DNA of 64,000 bases from Ceraceosorus guamensis. Its lineage: Eukaryota > Basidiomycota > Exobasidiomycetes > Ceraceosorales > Ceraceosoraceae. The position numbers and the translations under genes were made by a program. The notes under the pieces were generated by a model. It saw nothing but the letters and a program-made list of their open reading frames with translations. It was not told the origin of the DNA and did no database searches. This document shows, one piece after another, positions 16,412-28,564 of the stretch (positions are counted from its first letter, which is position 1; every line of letters begins with the position of its first letter). The stretch spans positions 1-64,000 of the forward strand of contig NW_020290068.1 of NCBI RefSeq assembly GCF_003144195.1, given 5' to 3'.

Positions 16412-18788
16412 TCATTTTTTTGCCTTTTTCGACAAAGTTTTGGTGGATGTGTCGGATGCTTTATGATCCTCCTCCTCATCCTTCTCTCCCTTGCGCTTCT
16501 TTCCACCCTGCTTCTTCTGCGCCTCATCATCTTCCTCCTTGCGTTGAGCCCACTTGGGAATCTTGTCCTTGTTCTCCTGCGCCTTGTACCCCTCCGGCAA
16601 CGTCGGATCAGGTACGCCATGTTCCTTTCTCAAAATCTCCTGCGCTTTGCCCTCCAGCACCTCTTTGGCATCTCCTCTCCATCCTTTGGCGTAAGCCACC
16701 TTCATCCTAGCGATGCAATGCTCCTTTTCCTTCTTCTCATCCAATATAGGTGCAGGATAATCCTTGCCTATTTCGCACTTCGCCTTCCTTTGCACTTCGA
16801 GCGGAGCGGTATGAGGAGCATAAATGTGCTTGTCCGGAAAATCCTTCAGCTCCGGACAATACTTTCGGATCAAACTTCCGCTAGGATCGTATTTTTGTGG
16901 AAAAGTGGCCAATCCGTACACCCTGTAGTACTGATGAAAAAAGGCGCTGCATGATAACCACATCCAGTTGCCAGGATTGCTGGCAGGATCCCAATCGATC
17001 AAATGTTCGTCGAAAAATTCTGCACCTCTTTCCCACGAGATCCAGCATTGTCCTCGGGTCAGAAAGGAGGCGAGAGAGTGACGCGCCAGATGATGGATCC
17101 AACCAGTCGTTTTGAGCTGCTTGACCGCTGCATCGATAAAAGGAAAGCCTGTGCGCGCCTCGACAAACGCGGCATAGCGCGCCTCGCTAGCTGCGTCGCC
17201 AGCAGGTCGAGGGATGATCTCTTTGCCCTTGGAGTCGTACACTGTTGGCAAGTACCAATCGATCTGGGCGGGGTTGGTGAAAGCGTTGTCAAAAAAATGA
17301 TAAGCTCCCTCGTCTGCCCGCGGAACAGACTTGGCTGACTCACGTATCTAGAGATGGGGTTTGCATGCACGCGCTTGTACGTCTCGCCCACGCCAGCTTC
17401 CGCAACCGAGTACATTTCCCTAAAAAGCAATTGTCCCTGAATATTTTCCGGCGGACTCGTCTTGCCCGCCCCTTTATACTGCTTGCTCGCCTCTACCGCA
17501 TCCCACCAGAATTTTCTGACCGATACGCATCCGAATTTGAGGTAAGGCGAGAGGAGGGTGGTGCTAGCTTCGGACGTATCCTGACAGGGCGACGTCTTGG
17601 GCTTGGAAAAGGTCGCAATGTACTTTGTATCCTTGATCACGCGTTCTAATCTTTTCAAGCCCTCCGCTTCTCCGCCTGGAATCAGCGAGGGCACGCTCAC
17701 TCTAGCAGCCTTGGCATCCATGCCCAACGACTCGAGCGTAGGTACGCTGAATGTCGACTTGATCGACTCGCTCGCATCTGGACCGACGAGTGAGTCGTAG
17801 CAAGTCACTTTGCCACTTTCTCCCGTGGATCTCTGACCGCCCAGCTCGTGCGAATTCAAATCATACTCTGGTCCCTTCTTCTTTGAGTACTCTGGAAGTC
17901 CCTCTAGCGATTTGAGCAATTTGGGCAAGAGATCCTTAATGTCTTGCGGTGGAGAAGCGACATCGTCCTTCAACAATGGTGACGGAATGCTTTTGGGCGC
18001 GTCGATGGGCTTTGCAGGATCTCCGAATTTGGAAACGGCACTTTGGAGCGCGCCGAGCGTCAATGTAGGTTCGTTGTTGTGCGCCTTTAGCACCTCTCGA
18101 ATATCGTACAGATGATGGCCATAGCCATCCAATACCTCTACCCCGTTCGCCTTCGCATCCTTGCGAGCTTGATCGTCCCTCTGTCGAACGTACTCGTCGT
18201 TTGGATCGCGCTCAAATGCGAGGTGGGTGATGCCCCAACGTTTGAACAGCTCTGGCAACAAATCGCAGGGATCTCCGCGAACCACCAGGAGCTGACTGAG
18301 GGGGTTGAGCGAGTGTAGGGAAGAAGAGAGAGCAGACATGGATTCGAGCAGGAACCTGAATCGGTTGATGCCTACCCGATGCTTGTAGATGTACTGAAGA
18401 TCACAGCACGTGATCAGACTTGTGACCATCCCATACATTCAGCCTGGTTCACGCAACTCACATTTGGATCCCAGCTGTGTAGCAAGGCAAAGAGGCCGGC
18501 GACGCATCTCAGCAAACCCATCCGGTCAATGCTCCAAGCTCCCTCTTGGCTGCCCGCGCCATCTGACCTCAAGCACGGCACGACCAAAGTCATCCAGACG
18601 CCACGCGCGACTTACCACCAGAGGGGAAAGAAAGCTTGAGGTTTGAGGTCCAACGCAGCTTGCAAAGCCGGCGAATCGTGCAACCTCAAATCCGTCCTGA
18701 ACCAATACATCACCCTCGCACCGCCGTCCTTGTCGCCGCTCTTCTTGCTGGCCCCACCACCAGATGAGGAAGGCTTCTTGGGCGCCAT
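16412..18788 (-). CDS. (6-4) photolyase / animal-type cryptochrome
   Basis: FAD-dependent blue-light enzyme: repair of UV (6-4) photoproducts, or light signalling. Four exons join in phase: 18788-18616, a 13-nt microexon 18474-18462, 18393-17344 and 17263-16412, about 695 residues. The microexon supplies WDPN in FFPLW|CWDPN|YIYKHRVG, a stretch the family requires. Residues 30-160 form the photolyase N-domain (VMYWFRTDLRLHDSPAL, GVEVLDGYGHHLYD). The FAD domain includes LLSPYLKFGCVS, LLFREMYS, RTGFPFIDA, GWIHHLARH (466-474, with the His residues used by (6-4) enzymes) and the Trp-rich WMWLSCSAFF. About 120 residues of poorly conserved linker separate the two domains. The Lys-rich C-terminus (KKRKGEK, KKAKK) is a likely nuclear signal. 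The HHLARH pattern excludes a CPD class I or DASH assignment; repair versus signalling cannot be settled from sequence. Confidence 0.92.
18462..18474 (-). other. 13-nt coding microexon of the photolyase gene
   Basis: CTGGGATCCAAAT lies between a CTACACAG acceptor and a GTGAGT donor, with flanking introns of 141 nt (18475-18615) and 68 nt (18394-18461). Including it restores both frame and the conserved CWDPN motif. Confidence 0.8.
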
Positions 18789-19873
18789 TGTGGATTGAAG
18801 ACGAGGCGTAGGGCTACGAGTCGGCGTGAGAGGAGGTGCTAGTGCGGATGGTGAGGCTGGTCTGCACAGGATCCACGTGGATGCGCAGAGTCCTTTCGCA
18901 AAGCTTTTGAAGCAGCAGCAGCTCCCACTTGTACTTTGACGAAAAAGGCGCATGCAAAGGGGATCAAGGTCCAAATCCTCCCCGAGTAGGGCTTAATGAT
19001 GGGTCCAGAATAATTGAACGTCCTACAAGCGCTCCCCTCTCTCTCTTTGTCCTTTTGAGAGCTCAGCTGCTCAACTCCCGACTCAGACACTTGCCTGCCT
19101 GCGCAAATCCTCTTTGAGCACTTTTGACTTGACGCTTCGGCTATGCGTCGATGATGATCTCTCTCTATCTCTCTCTCTCAATGATCCAAATCCTTCTGAG
19201 CTGGATGGTGAAAGTCTTGCCTCGAGCTTGGATGCAGATGACATTCACATTCACGAACCAGTCAGCTCTCCCCATTCGGATTGCAGCAAGGTCGCAGCAA
19301 GTTCTCCATCTCAACCCACGACTGTGACTGACACAAAAGTGGAGGCATGCAGCAGGAGTGCAGGACACCATGCACGCAGCAGCCAGCCGCCTGCTTACTT
19401 CATCATTTCATTCATCACGCACGCGCGCGTCAGCGCATGACAATCACGAATTGAGTCACGCGATGAGTGTACATATGCGCAATCTCGAATACCGTCCCGA
19501 TCGAGGCGTCACGCACGCGGCGGGGCGATGCGATCAGATCCCACGTGACCTTCTCAGCCACCGCAAAGGATCGAGATGCACTTCAAGATTTTGACGTCTA
19601 GCTTTCTCGATGTGATTGTGATTTTCCCTATTGCAGCAAGCAGGCCTCCGCGAGCATGAAATGTCGCGGGGGCCGGAAGGCAACGATCAAAAGAGGGAAA
19701 AGCAAGACGGGGTCCACAAGTTCGCGAGTCGCGAGTCGAGTAGAAGTGAGAGCCTGTGCGCAACGTGGAATGGATTTGCATGCATGCACGCTCAACGAAA
19801 AAGCGTCCGATGGGAGGGCGGGGGGACAGCGATGGGTGTAAGGGCACCGAATGTGCAGCGCTCAGTATTCTTT
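18789..19873. other. Intergenic upstream of photolyase, downstream of NPL4
   Basis: 1.1 kb without a supportable gene. A short CT-rich stretch lies at 19160-19190. The photolyase promoter should lie here, but I see no diagnostic light-response element. Confidence 0.5.
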
Positions 19874-22579
19874 CTACAAAGGCAGTCCGCACACATCGCA
19901 ATCTCCGCTGCTCTTCTCGTTGACAAAGGTGCAATGTGGGCAAGCCTTGCCAGCCGGCTCAGGCTCGGACGCTTGCGGTGCAGCAGCCTGTCGCGTTGTG
20001 GTAGCATTGCCCCAGCTCGTCGGATTTCTCCTCGCGCCTCCAGACCCCGCTCCAGCTCCATGCTCAGCCGCAACGCCAGCGCTTCCCGATTCCGCGCTCC
20101 TCGCATCCTCAAATTCGTCCTCCTCATCATCATACAGCATCTCTTGATCCTCATCCTGGTCCCCGTCACCCACATCCTCGTCCGCATACTCGTTGAAGTC
20201 GAAGTCTTCCTCTTCCGAGTCTCCGTTGTATATCAGAGGATCCGCTGCTGAGCCTGTCCCTCTCGTGTTGGGGGTTGTGCGTGAAGGCGCGCTCGATGCG
20301 CCAGCAGCAGGTCTTGTCGACCTGTTTGTGGACCCGGAAGCTGCTCCGGAGCTGCTGCCGCCGCCGAACATCCCTCCGATTGTGCCGCCTCCTCCTTCGA
20401 CGCCTCTCACCTCCGCACCACCTGCTGCAGAAGAGGGCTGAGGAGCATGTTCCCTAGCAATAGCTGCCAACGTTTGCCACCCAGTCTGCTGGAGTAGACC
20501 ATCTAGGGCGGAAGTTGCATCGTGGACAGTAGCGACCTTGCAAAGCGCCGACATGTCGTCCTGATCGGAGGGCGATTGCGTCAAAAAGTGTCAGCCACGC
20601 GCTGACGTTGGATCTGGCGAAAGTATGATTGCAACTCACAGTCCCGAGGATCCCGCAAGTTTCGAGGAATGCGACCAGATGCCAATCGCTGAGCACCCCA
20701 ACAAGCTTTTCCCTTCTCCTCAAATCTTCGTCCCTCTCTTTGCCTTTCAAGCCTTCGCCAATCACCGCAAGAGGAAGCATCTCTTCGTTGCCCAGCACAG
20801 CTGCCAAAGATGAGCATGCACGACCCAGATCTTGGTCGTGCAGACCTTGACGGTTTTCGATGGGGAATTTGGACGAGAGGAACAGGGGCTTGGGCTCGTT
20901 CGGAAAGCCATGTGTGACCTTCATCACAGCAGAGAGTCAAGATGAGCGATTCGTCATCTCGACCGCCCGCATCTTCAGCAGCACTTACATTAACCAGCAG
21001 ATACTCGACCGGAAAAGTTGGCTTTGCGCTCTCCTTGACATCGATCTTGTACTCGTTGGTATACCGATAGAAGACCTCGGGAACATATACGCTTCCCTTG
21101 CTCTGTTTTACTCTGATTATGTTCGGATTGACGCTAGCTTCGATCATTTCGCTTTGGACCATAGCCATGGCCTGTTCAGAGACCTGATAGGCGCTCACAT
21201 CGATAGCTCCTTCTTCCGTGCCCGATAGCACGCATGTTACGAATTTGCTGTTGAAATACCCGGTATTGCTGTACCTGCTGGGTGATAGGTTGGAGCTTTG
21301 CAGCGCAGCAGAAAAGAGCACTTCGCAGCCGCTGAGGAAGAACGAGTCCTTGTGCCTCTTGCACGCTACCATGCCGGCTTTGGAGGGATCCGTGAGTGTG
21401 GGATCCGCCGGCAAAAGATCGCTGTAGATCATTCCCACGATGGACAAGCCGCAATCCTTTGCCAACTTTTCCACCCTGGCTTGATCTTCCCATGGCACGC
21501 CTAGCGTCAGTCCGTCCACTTCCCCTTCTTGAGGCGGTTCGGAGATCGCTTCGACGACAGCTTTGACACCCATCGGTACTTTCTCGTAAGGTTGATACCT
21601 GCCAAGCAGAAAACCGAATCTCTGAACGCCACTCGACCTCCAGAATGCCAGCAGGTTTTCGATGAGCTGAGGGTGCGAGAATTCAACATGATCCACCATT
21701 CTATACGGCTGCCGCTGCAGCGTGATGGCCGAGGGTTGACACTTTGTGCAGATACCTGATGGCCACGAAGGGTGCGTTCCTGAAGGGCATGGTACCTTGA
21801 CCCTGTAGTCTTCTGGTTCCAAGGGCGGAATGTACGATTGAGATGGCTTGTTTGTCGCAATGTCCTTTTTGCGCAGATGAGCATTGAAGGAGAGATGTTT
21901 GATTTGATGCTCGGTGTGGTAGGCCGCATCGTAGGGCTTGTGTGCGTGCGTGCGCAAGGGTGTATGCGTGAGCTTCGTCAGTGCTCGAGTGGCGACGCTG
22001 CCCCACCTGCATGACTGTGATTGTCTTGCTCACCTCTAACGGCATACAATAATCGCACATTGCCTTGTCGCCGTGTCTGCAAAACTTTGTGTCCTTGGGC
22101 CGCGGAATTTTGCCATCCTTGGCCTGCCAGTAGATGTCCACCTCGTCCTGCTTGGCATCTTGCCATGGCTTTCTCTCCGCTTTGGACGCAGACGAGGATC
22201 CTGCCTTGACCACCGTGCTTGTCGCTCCGTTGCTTGGCAGGGCTATAGAAGTCTGAGCTGCGGCCGAGGAGGTAGCACCATCTCCGCCGCCGTTCTGCGC
22301 GTATATAGCGTCTCCATGCGACTCAGATTTGGCTGGAGCCTTGAGTTGAAAGTCTGCGTACAAGAGGTGACCATGAGCAATGCCCAGGTCATTCAAGCTG
22401 TTTCCCTTTAAATCATCTGCCTTGTTCTCTCCGCCTCGAGGCTGATTGGAGAATGTGAGGGTGGATGGATCTGCGTCTGGAGATGCTTGAAGCAGCCTTT
22501 CGATGAGGAGGCTGATGTCGTCTGTGCCTTCCACAGGAAACCGATGGTTGCCGTCCCTGGTGCGGACCCGGACCAGCAT
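19874..22579 (-). CDS. NPL4: NPL4, substrate-recruiting cofactor of Cdc48/p97
   Basis: Partner of Ufd1; it binds ubiquitin chains and feeds substrates to Cdc48 for ER-associated degradation and chromatin extraction. Four exons join in phase: 22579-22034, 21936-20989, 20918-20640 and 20560-19874, about 819 residues. The start MLVRVRTRDGNHRFPVE opens a ubiquitin-like domain. The NPL4 zinc region follows (FCRHGDKAMCDYCMPLE, then PYDAAYHTEHQIKHLSFNAH after intron 1; SWPSGICTKCQPSAITLQR). The MPN domain has RFGFLLGRYQPYEKVPMGVK and GMIYSDLLPAD. VEYLLVN|VTHGFPNEPKPLF spans intron 2. The C-terminal 150 residues contain an acidic stretch and a final NZF zinc finger (CPHCTFVNEKSSGDCDVCGL) that ends the protein. 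That finger is found in animal NPL4 and is absent from budding yeast. Confidence 0.95.
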
Positions 22580-23384
22580 CGCGGCTGCGTTGAATGACGA
22601 AGCTGCGCTTGGATTTTCCTTGTGCACTGCCAACCTTGGGGACGGGTGCGGTATGATGTATCAGTATGGTGTGGTGTGAGCAGCCAAGCAGACAGGCAAT
22701 CGAGGCGGCGCTACGGTGGTAACTGCGATTCTCGAAACACTTCTCCACGCGACGCGCGGCTTTCGGCAGGTCTCAGCTGAGGTGTCGTCAGTGTAACTCA
22801 TGCAAAGAGCTATATACTCTTGACTGTAAGTCTTGAGTGCGCGCATCAATTTCGAGCTCGAGTTGCCCTGTGCGTAGAGGTCGCGAATGCGGTCATCATC
22901 GGCCGACGAGTGCCGAGCACGGCTGGCAGTGAGTGAGCCACGTGGCGAGCCCAACAGCACACGCGCCCGAATGCTCCGCTCGCGTCTCTGGTCAGCGACA
23001 CGAATTGAACCCGCCGGGGCCCGGGTGAAGGGAAGCATGCGCGCGTGAGCGAATCAGGTTCCCCGCGTTGGTCAAGCAAAGCGCAAGTCGTAAGTCGTGA
23101 GTCGCAGTCTGAGTGCGGCAGCAGCTTGATGCGGGTGCATGGGATTGGGATTGAGTTTGAGTGATTCGTCGCTTATTCACCACTCGTGACTTCATCGGGG
23201 TTCACCGTTCCCATCACTCGCTGCAAGCTGCATCATTGGTATCATTGCCAGACCCTCTTACGCTTCCTCTCAAGCACTTCCTTCGTTATACTTCTACGCT
23301 CAACTTGCTGGTGTTGCGTAATCAGCAGCGGCGAGACAGACCCAGGCAGTACTGCTCATCATAATAGGCACACACACGATCACG
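22580..23384. promoter_or_regulatory. Divergent upstream region of NPL4 and SDHC
   Basis: 0.8 kb between two divergent starts, with no ORF I would support. It contains AAGTCGTAAGTCGTGAGTCG near 23088 and ACTCGTGACT at 23182-23191, members of the dispersed motif family. Confidence 0.4.
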
Positions 23385-24581
23385 ATGTCTAGCTTGATTT
23401 ACCCTCGATCCGCCATGGCGGCTAGGCAGTTCCAGCTTGGTGAGTTGGAATCTGCGCTTACAGATGATCGCTCCCAAACGGTGCTTGGAGGGGAAGGGGG
23501 AACAGGCGGTCTAGAATGCCGGTCGAGTGAATACCTGCATTGAAGCGCTAGGTCTGAATGGATGGACAACAATGCCGGCATCACAATCACGCGTCGCATG
23601 CCTACGAATCGGCGCAGAGGGGCGTAGGATGTATAGCGCGCGGATGGCACCAAAGGCATGGCGGTCTGGCCTTGGAGTTGGATCAGACTTTTGAGCTGTA
23701 AAGTTCATCCCGCTTTGTTCGAGTGCGGGACGCTCTCGAAGCTTCTGGGAGTGCCGCATCCCCTCCAATGCTGCACGGGCTGACATCCTTCTTTTTGCCG
23801 TCTGTAGCCGCCTTCAGACCAGCTGCCATCCAGACGGCAGGTCTGCGCACGAGCGCCCCTTCATCCAAGCCAACTTCCGCCGCAGCTCCAAAGGTCGGAA
23901 TGTCTCAAGATGAGAATTTGAACCTCTTGAACAAGCAGAGGAGCATCAGGCCAATCAGCCCTCACTTGACCATCTACCGAGTGAGTGCGACACGTCTCAT
24001 GAGGACAATCAGATCGAGGTGCTGATTGGTGCTTTCCCACTTGCGCTTCTAAATGCAGTACCCGCTCAACATGTACATGTCCATCTCCAACCGTATCACC
24101 GGTGCAGCTCTCTCCGCAGGCTTGGTGAGCTCGCCTGCATTGTTGCCGTCCAAGTCGAATTTCTCTGACCTGATTGGCGCTTCACAAACAGTACGCCGGC
24201 GCGATCGCCTATCTAGCTTTGCCCTACTTGGGTTTCTTGGACACGTCTCTCGTTCCTTCGACATTGGGCTTCATTGCCGGTCTGCCTTTCTGGTTCAAGA
24301 TGACCACGAAGAGCATCTTGGCTGTTCCGTTTGTCTACCACACCATCAACGGCGTCAGGCACTTGATCTGGGACTCTGGACGTGAGTGTCATGGTCATTG
24401 ACTTGGAGCATCCGCGCTGAAGGGTGATGGCCCAGCGTCATGAACCACACACTCACTTTGAGATCCATCTGTCACCTCAGGTCTGCTTTCCAACAGCTCC
24501 ATGGACACGTCAGGCTACACTGTTCTCGCTCTTACAGGAGTCACCACCGTCGGGCTGGTAGGCTGGGGCGCTTTCTGGTAA
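23385..24581 (+). CDS. SDHC: Succinate dehydrogenase cytochrome b subunit (SDHC/Sdh3)
   Basis: Membrane anchor of mitochondrial complex II; it binds heme b and ubiquinone. Five exons join in phase: 23385-23439, 23808-23980, 24059-24124, 24192-24381 and 24481-24581, 194 residues. A mitochondrial presequence (MSSLIYPRSAMAARQFQL...) precedes the conserved quinone-site stretch NKQRSIRPISPHLTIYR and SISNRITGAALSAG, then three hydrophobic helices. The heme-ligand region is HTINGVRHLIWDSG (His148 and His155). The protein ends in the third helix (TVGLVGWGAFW). Intron 1, at 368 nt, is much longer than the others (67-99 nt) and separates the targeting leader from the mature protein. Confidence 0.95.
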
Positions 24582-25092
24582 CTGTTCTTTGAGCACCATC
24601 GTCGATCTCTGAGCTCGAAGCTTCACGCCCCTTGACTGCAGGCTCTGTAACTCTCGCAATGATAGCATAGTTCCTCACACACAAAGCGGCCGCTTTGTCA
24701 CTTTCGATTCGCTCCGCATGTTCCCACGCGAGACTACTGAGGTCGCTTCGACCGCGCGCTGGATGTGCACGCAACATCAGCATCTCACCTGCGGCTAGAG
24801 GTCAGAAGCGAGGTGCGGCGTGACACATGATCACGCAAACAAGGAGCGATTACGATTGCCAAGCAAAACGCGCGTGACTGAGCATCATTGTGTTAGTGAG
24901 AGACATCTGCGTGACCGAAGACTGGGCCGCAAGACAGAGCGGTGAGCGGAGCAGGCTAAAGGAGGGTATCGATCGAGCTCGAGGAGCTGCGTCTCCCGAA
25001 AAAGCTCGGGCAGCGCGTGTGAAGGCGGAGGCTCGAGAGCTTGGCCTTCAAAAGCCACTCCTTCGCGCACTGAACATGGCCAGCCGTCGTAC
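24582..25092. other. Convergent intergenic region
   Basis: 500 bases between the ends of SDHC (+) and the vWA gene (-). If the vWA gene uses a different last acceptor (CTCTTCAG near 25119), its reading frame would run on to about 24885. Confidence 0.5.
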
Positions 25093-27266
25093 CTAGTGGC
25101 GAAACAGCTGCTCGTGAGCTGAAGAGTCACGAGTACTCGTCTGCGCGCGTCGTGTGCACCGCTCGATGCTACTCACCTGTTCGATGCTAATAGCGCCTTG
25201 CTTTAGCGCGAGCGTGCTGCCATCGTCTCCTGCCACCTGCAGCGCGCCATCCGAAGCGATTTGCACAGGCAAGCCAGGGCGTCGCTTCAGCGCGTTCGAA
25301 ACAACGTCGCCGTCGTCGTCATCATCCATACCATCATCAATCTTGTCGGCCACATCGTCATCGTCATCGTCATCATCCATGCCACCACCAGACTGGAAAC
25401 GGCTCCTCGGATTGGAGAAGGCCGCACCGCTTCGCGGACCGTTGGACCAAGGATTGGTCGGGCTCGACGGCTTGTTGGCGTCGCCAGAAGCATTTCTGTC
25501 GAGCTGAGGGCTGCCGCTAGGTGTACCTCCAAATGTAGTTCCTGGCTTGGCTGAGAAAGCGCTAAAGTCTGAGACGACCTTCCGCGAGCCTGGAGGGCTC
25601 GACGGGGAAGCTCCAAAGCCACCTCTACCGCCCTCGGGAGATGTTCCTGCGGAAGAGAATCGTCCATAACCAGCGCTTGTCCGACTCGATGAGCTAGATC
25701 CGAACCCGAAAATGTCGGCCATTGCTGAGCTCGAAGAGCCCGATCCATCAGCCGATTCACCAGACGTGCGAGGATGTGCGTATGGAGTGAAGGGTTTGTA
25801 AGCAGATGAGACGGATCGCTCTCGGAGATATTTCTCAGAGAGTCGACTGCCGGTAACTCTGCGGATGTGAGGTCTTGCCGAAGCCAGATCAGGCGCCGCC
25901 GACCAAATTTGAACGTTGTGCAGTGACTCTGAGGATATCGTAAGTCAGCGAACGGAAAAGAATCACCTGAGTCGGCATCGACCAAGCTCACCTGGCGTTT
26001 CCCGGTATATGCTCTCGACGATCAGCTGCTTCGTAACTTCCCGGCGCAAGGTTAGACTGTTGTACAGATCCCTCGTGACCGAGTCCATAACGTCATTCTC
26101 CGCTGGGTTGTCCAGACTCATTTGTGCGATGCGCTGAGCGACTTGATCGCCGATTTCTCGATGCAGCCTGTCTAAGGACATGCATTCGCCTGCGGCCCCG
26201 ATGATGACAGGTGCCAACAAACTAGCAGTGGTGAGAGGCAGCAATTGGCCACCTGTGATGCGCACGAGGCCCTGATAAAAGTCTGCAGCATGCTGATAGC
26301 CTGAGAGGGCTGGTTCGCACGCGACCATGAAGAGTGGGATGCCGGATGCTGCCATGGCTCTGGCTACTTGTAGCGGGTCAAAGCCGTCTGGGGAGCCCTG
26401 TGTGAAGCCGTCGCCGTACTGCACAGTGCCGAGATCGAAATTAGCGCCTTCGAGCTCTGGCAGTACATCACCGCTCTCGCAAGCAGTCACTCACTTCGCC
26501 GATTCCGTGGGGTGGGGCATCTGCAATCAAGACGGCTAGCCGTGTAGCTTCAGGCCTCCAATCAAGGTCCAATGCGGCTTTCATGGCGGCCGTTACAGCC
26601 TCTGGTCCATCCCCACCACCGGACGCATAAAGCGTGCCCAAATTTGCCTTGATCACGTCAATCGATTCGGTGAAGCCAACTGTAAAGTGAGGGGCGGGGG
26701 AAAAGTGAGAACCTTTGGCGTGCACGCACGCGATTCCACTTACAATTCTTGACAATGTAGGTGTGGTCTTGAGGCGGATGATCCCTGTATGCAATCAAAC
26801 CGATTCTTAGAGCGCTAGGAGCGGACAGGTGCTCTGAGCGGATGATCTGCGAGTAGCGCAACCTATCAGCCGCTGTGGAGCAAAGGTGCAAGCAAGGTTC
26901 ACGACTACTCGACGCACCTCTTCTGAGATGGTTTCGATGTTCTTGGTCGCAGACGCAATGTAGCTGCCCATGGACCCCGTCGCATCCATGATCTAGTCCC
27001 AAGCGGCATCAGCGGGCATCGTCAGCGGACCCCTAGGTGCGCATGCTTGCGGTAGAAGTAAATCCCCCTTTGATGCTCACAAAGACGAGATCCAGCAATC
27101 TGTCGTCCTGGGGATCCGGATCCGGCTCCGGCTGGCTCATCCCGAATACACCAGCGCCGGTAAAGCTTTGCTGGTGCGTCGAGCTGCTCGCGCTCGCGCT
27201 CGCGCTCGTCTCGGGTATATTTTGCGCAGCGCTCCCAAACATTCTATGCGATATGGATCGTGGCAT
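25093..27266 (-). CDS. von Willebrand factor A domain protein, VWKA-like
   Basis: Intracellular vWA protein of a family best known from alpha-kinase VwkA; no kinase domain is visible here. Seven exons: 27266-27081, 26992-26918, 26846-26744, 26679-26495, 26475-25992, 25928-25177 and 25110-25093, about 600 residues. The domain starts LLDLVF|IMDATGSMGSYIAS, with a DxTGS metal-site motif (from residue 65), and continues LRIGLIAYRDHPPQDHTYIV, YASGGGDGPEAV and LAVLIADAPPHGIGE. The second half has helical sequence, then a Ser/Gly/Pro-rich linker with Asp runs (GGMDDDDDDDDVADK) and ends EQ|QLFRH. Joining GIGE to SGDVLPE requires removing only 19 nt, a GTGAGT...GAG stretch at 26476-26494; the alternative is a frameshift. 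A second in-frame ATG at 27242 is an equally good start, and the last exon is uncertain. Confidence 0.78.
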
Positions 27267-28564
27267 GATGCGTGAGTGCTGGCCAGACGATACCCGAAAG
27301 TTGGCCCTTTGGTCGCCGTTAGAGTCTCGATTGTAGGCCTGCTCTCTCTATTGCGCAGCAACATCGACCCAAGCTGTACTACAGCCCTCGTCGCTCTGTG
27401 CGAGTACCAAGGTGAGAGAAAACTCACCCATAAACCCCTCCCCTCGAGCCGCTCGCCGAGCTCATGTTGCTTTCTGTCAGGGTCGTCGGCCAGGCGTAAT
27501 GTCAGGGTGACCAGCACACGGCTATCCTGTGGTCGCACCGTGTTCGTGATCAGTAGAGATGGTCAGAGTTGCGAGCGTGAGAGCGGCCTTTATATAGAAT
27601 TGTGATCTGGATGGCCGGTCGATGTCGTATTCAGCAGCATGTAAAGAGTTCGGTCGTGAGGTGTGATCACTGAGTTGCAAAGTCGTTTGCGATGAGCGGG
27701 CCCCGCCCAACTTTTGCTTAATTGCTCGTCATGCATGGATCAAGCTAGCTCAGCAGCAGCACGCCCCGCACCACGCCGCACTGCACCGCACCGCACCGCA
27801 TCTCATCTCATCTGAAATCGCGCGTCATCGGCATCACGCATCAGCAGCCACTCGCATGCAAGCGCCCACGCACGACTCGTGCGTCGTGAGTCGTGCGTCG
27901 GAAGCGCCGGGCGCTCGCACTCAGACTCAGCAGACTTTCGACTCACGCAAAAGCTCATCCTACACATACATACATACATACATACATACATACATACATA
28001 CATACGTGATCGGATTCACAATCTACGCTGCCGCAGGAGACCAATCTTGAATCGAGAATCGTAGATTGAGCCGCACCACACACCGCTGCATGGCCAGTGT
28101 ATGATTGATTGTTCAGCCATTGTCCCGCCGCGCCCCCGCGCAACCCAACGAACGCATCTTGAAAGCGACATTCACGATCGACGATCTTCATTCACGATTC
28201 ACATTGTTGATTTCACGATCCTGATCCCAAGCAGCCAGCAATGACGAATCAAGCTCGAGCCTCAGCAGCATCCGGCATGCGCCAGATTTTCCAGATCACG
28301 GCAAGATCCCTTTCAAGTTAGACACTCGAAGTGAAACTTCTTCACCAAGTCTCAGACGCCAAGTCTGATGCTGGCGTTGGGACGACGCATTGAATACCGG
28401 TGTCCGTGTGCTTCTACATCAAGTATCGCACATCGACATCACACACGGCGCACGATCATGAACGAGGATTCATTACAGAGCCACTAATCAAAACGAACCT
28501 CGCATCATCCTGATGCATGTGCTTTGGTTTACCGTAGTCTCGTTTTGCTGCTTCGATCAAAATA
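27267..28564. other. Intergenic upstream of the vWA gene
   Basis: 1.3 kb with no supportable gene. It holds CGCACCGCACCGCA-type repeats near 27785, GACTCGTGCGTCGTGAGTCG near 27872, a (CATA)n tract and ATTCACGAT motifs near 28170. Confidence 0.5.
27962..28005. repeat. (CATA)n microsatellite
   Basis: About 44 nt of CATA repeats. Confidence 0.95.

Noticed and set aside
16271-16954. 227-residue hydrophobic + strand frame resembling a membrane protein
   Set aside because: Antisense to the Lys/Glu-rich end of the photolyase; Leu-rich runs arise from reversed Lys/Glu codons.
22981-23030. tRNA-like B-box (GGGTTCAATTC on the minus strand)
   Set aside because: No T-stem pairing and no A box at the right distance. 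No convincing tRNA was found by eye anywhere in the window.
27962-28005. CRISPR or telomeric repeat
   Set aside because: Simple CATA microsatellite without spacers.
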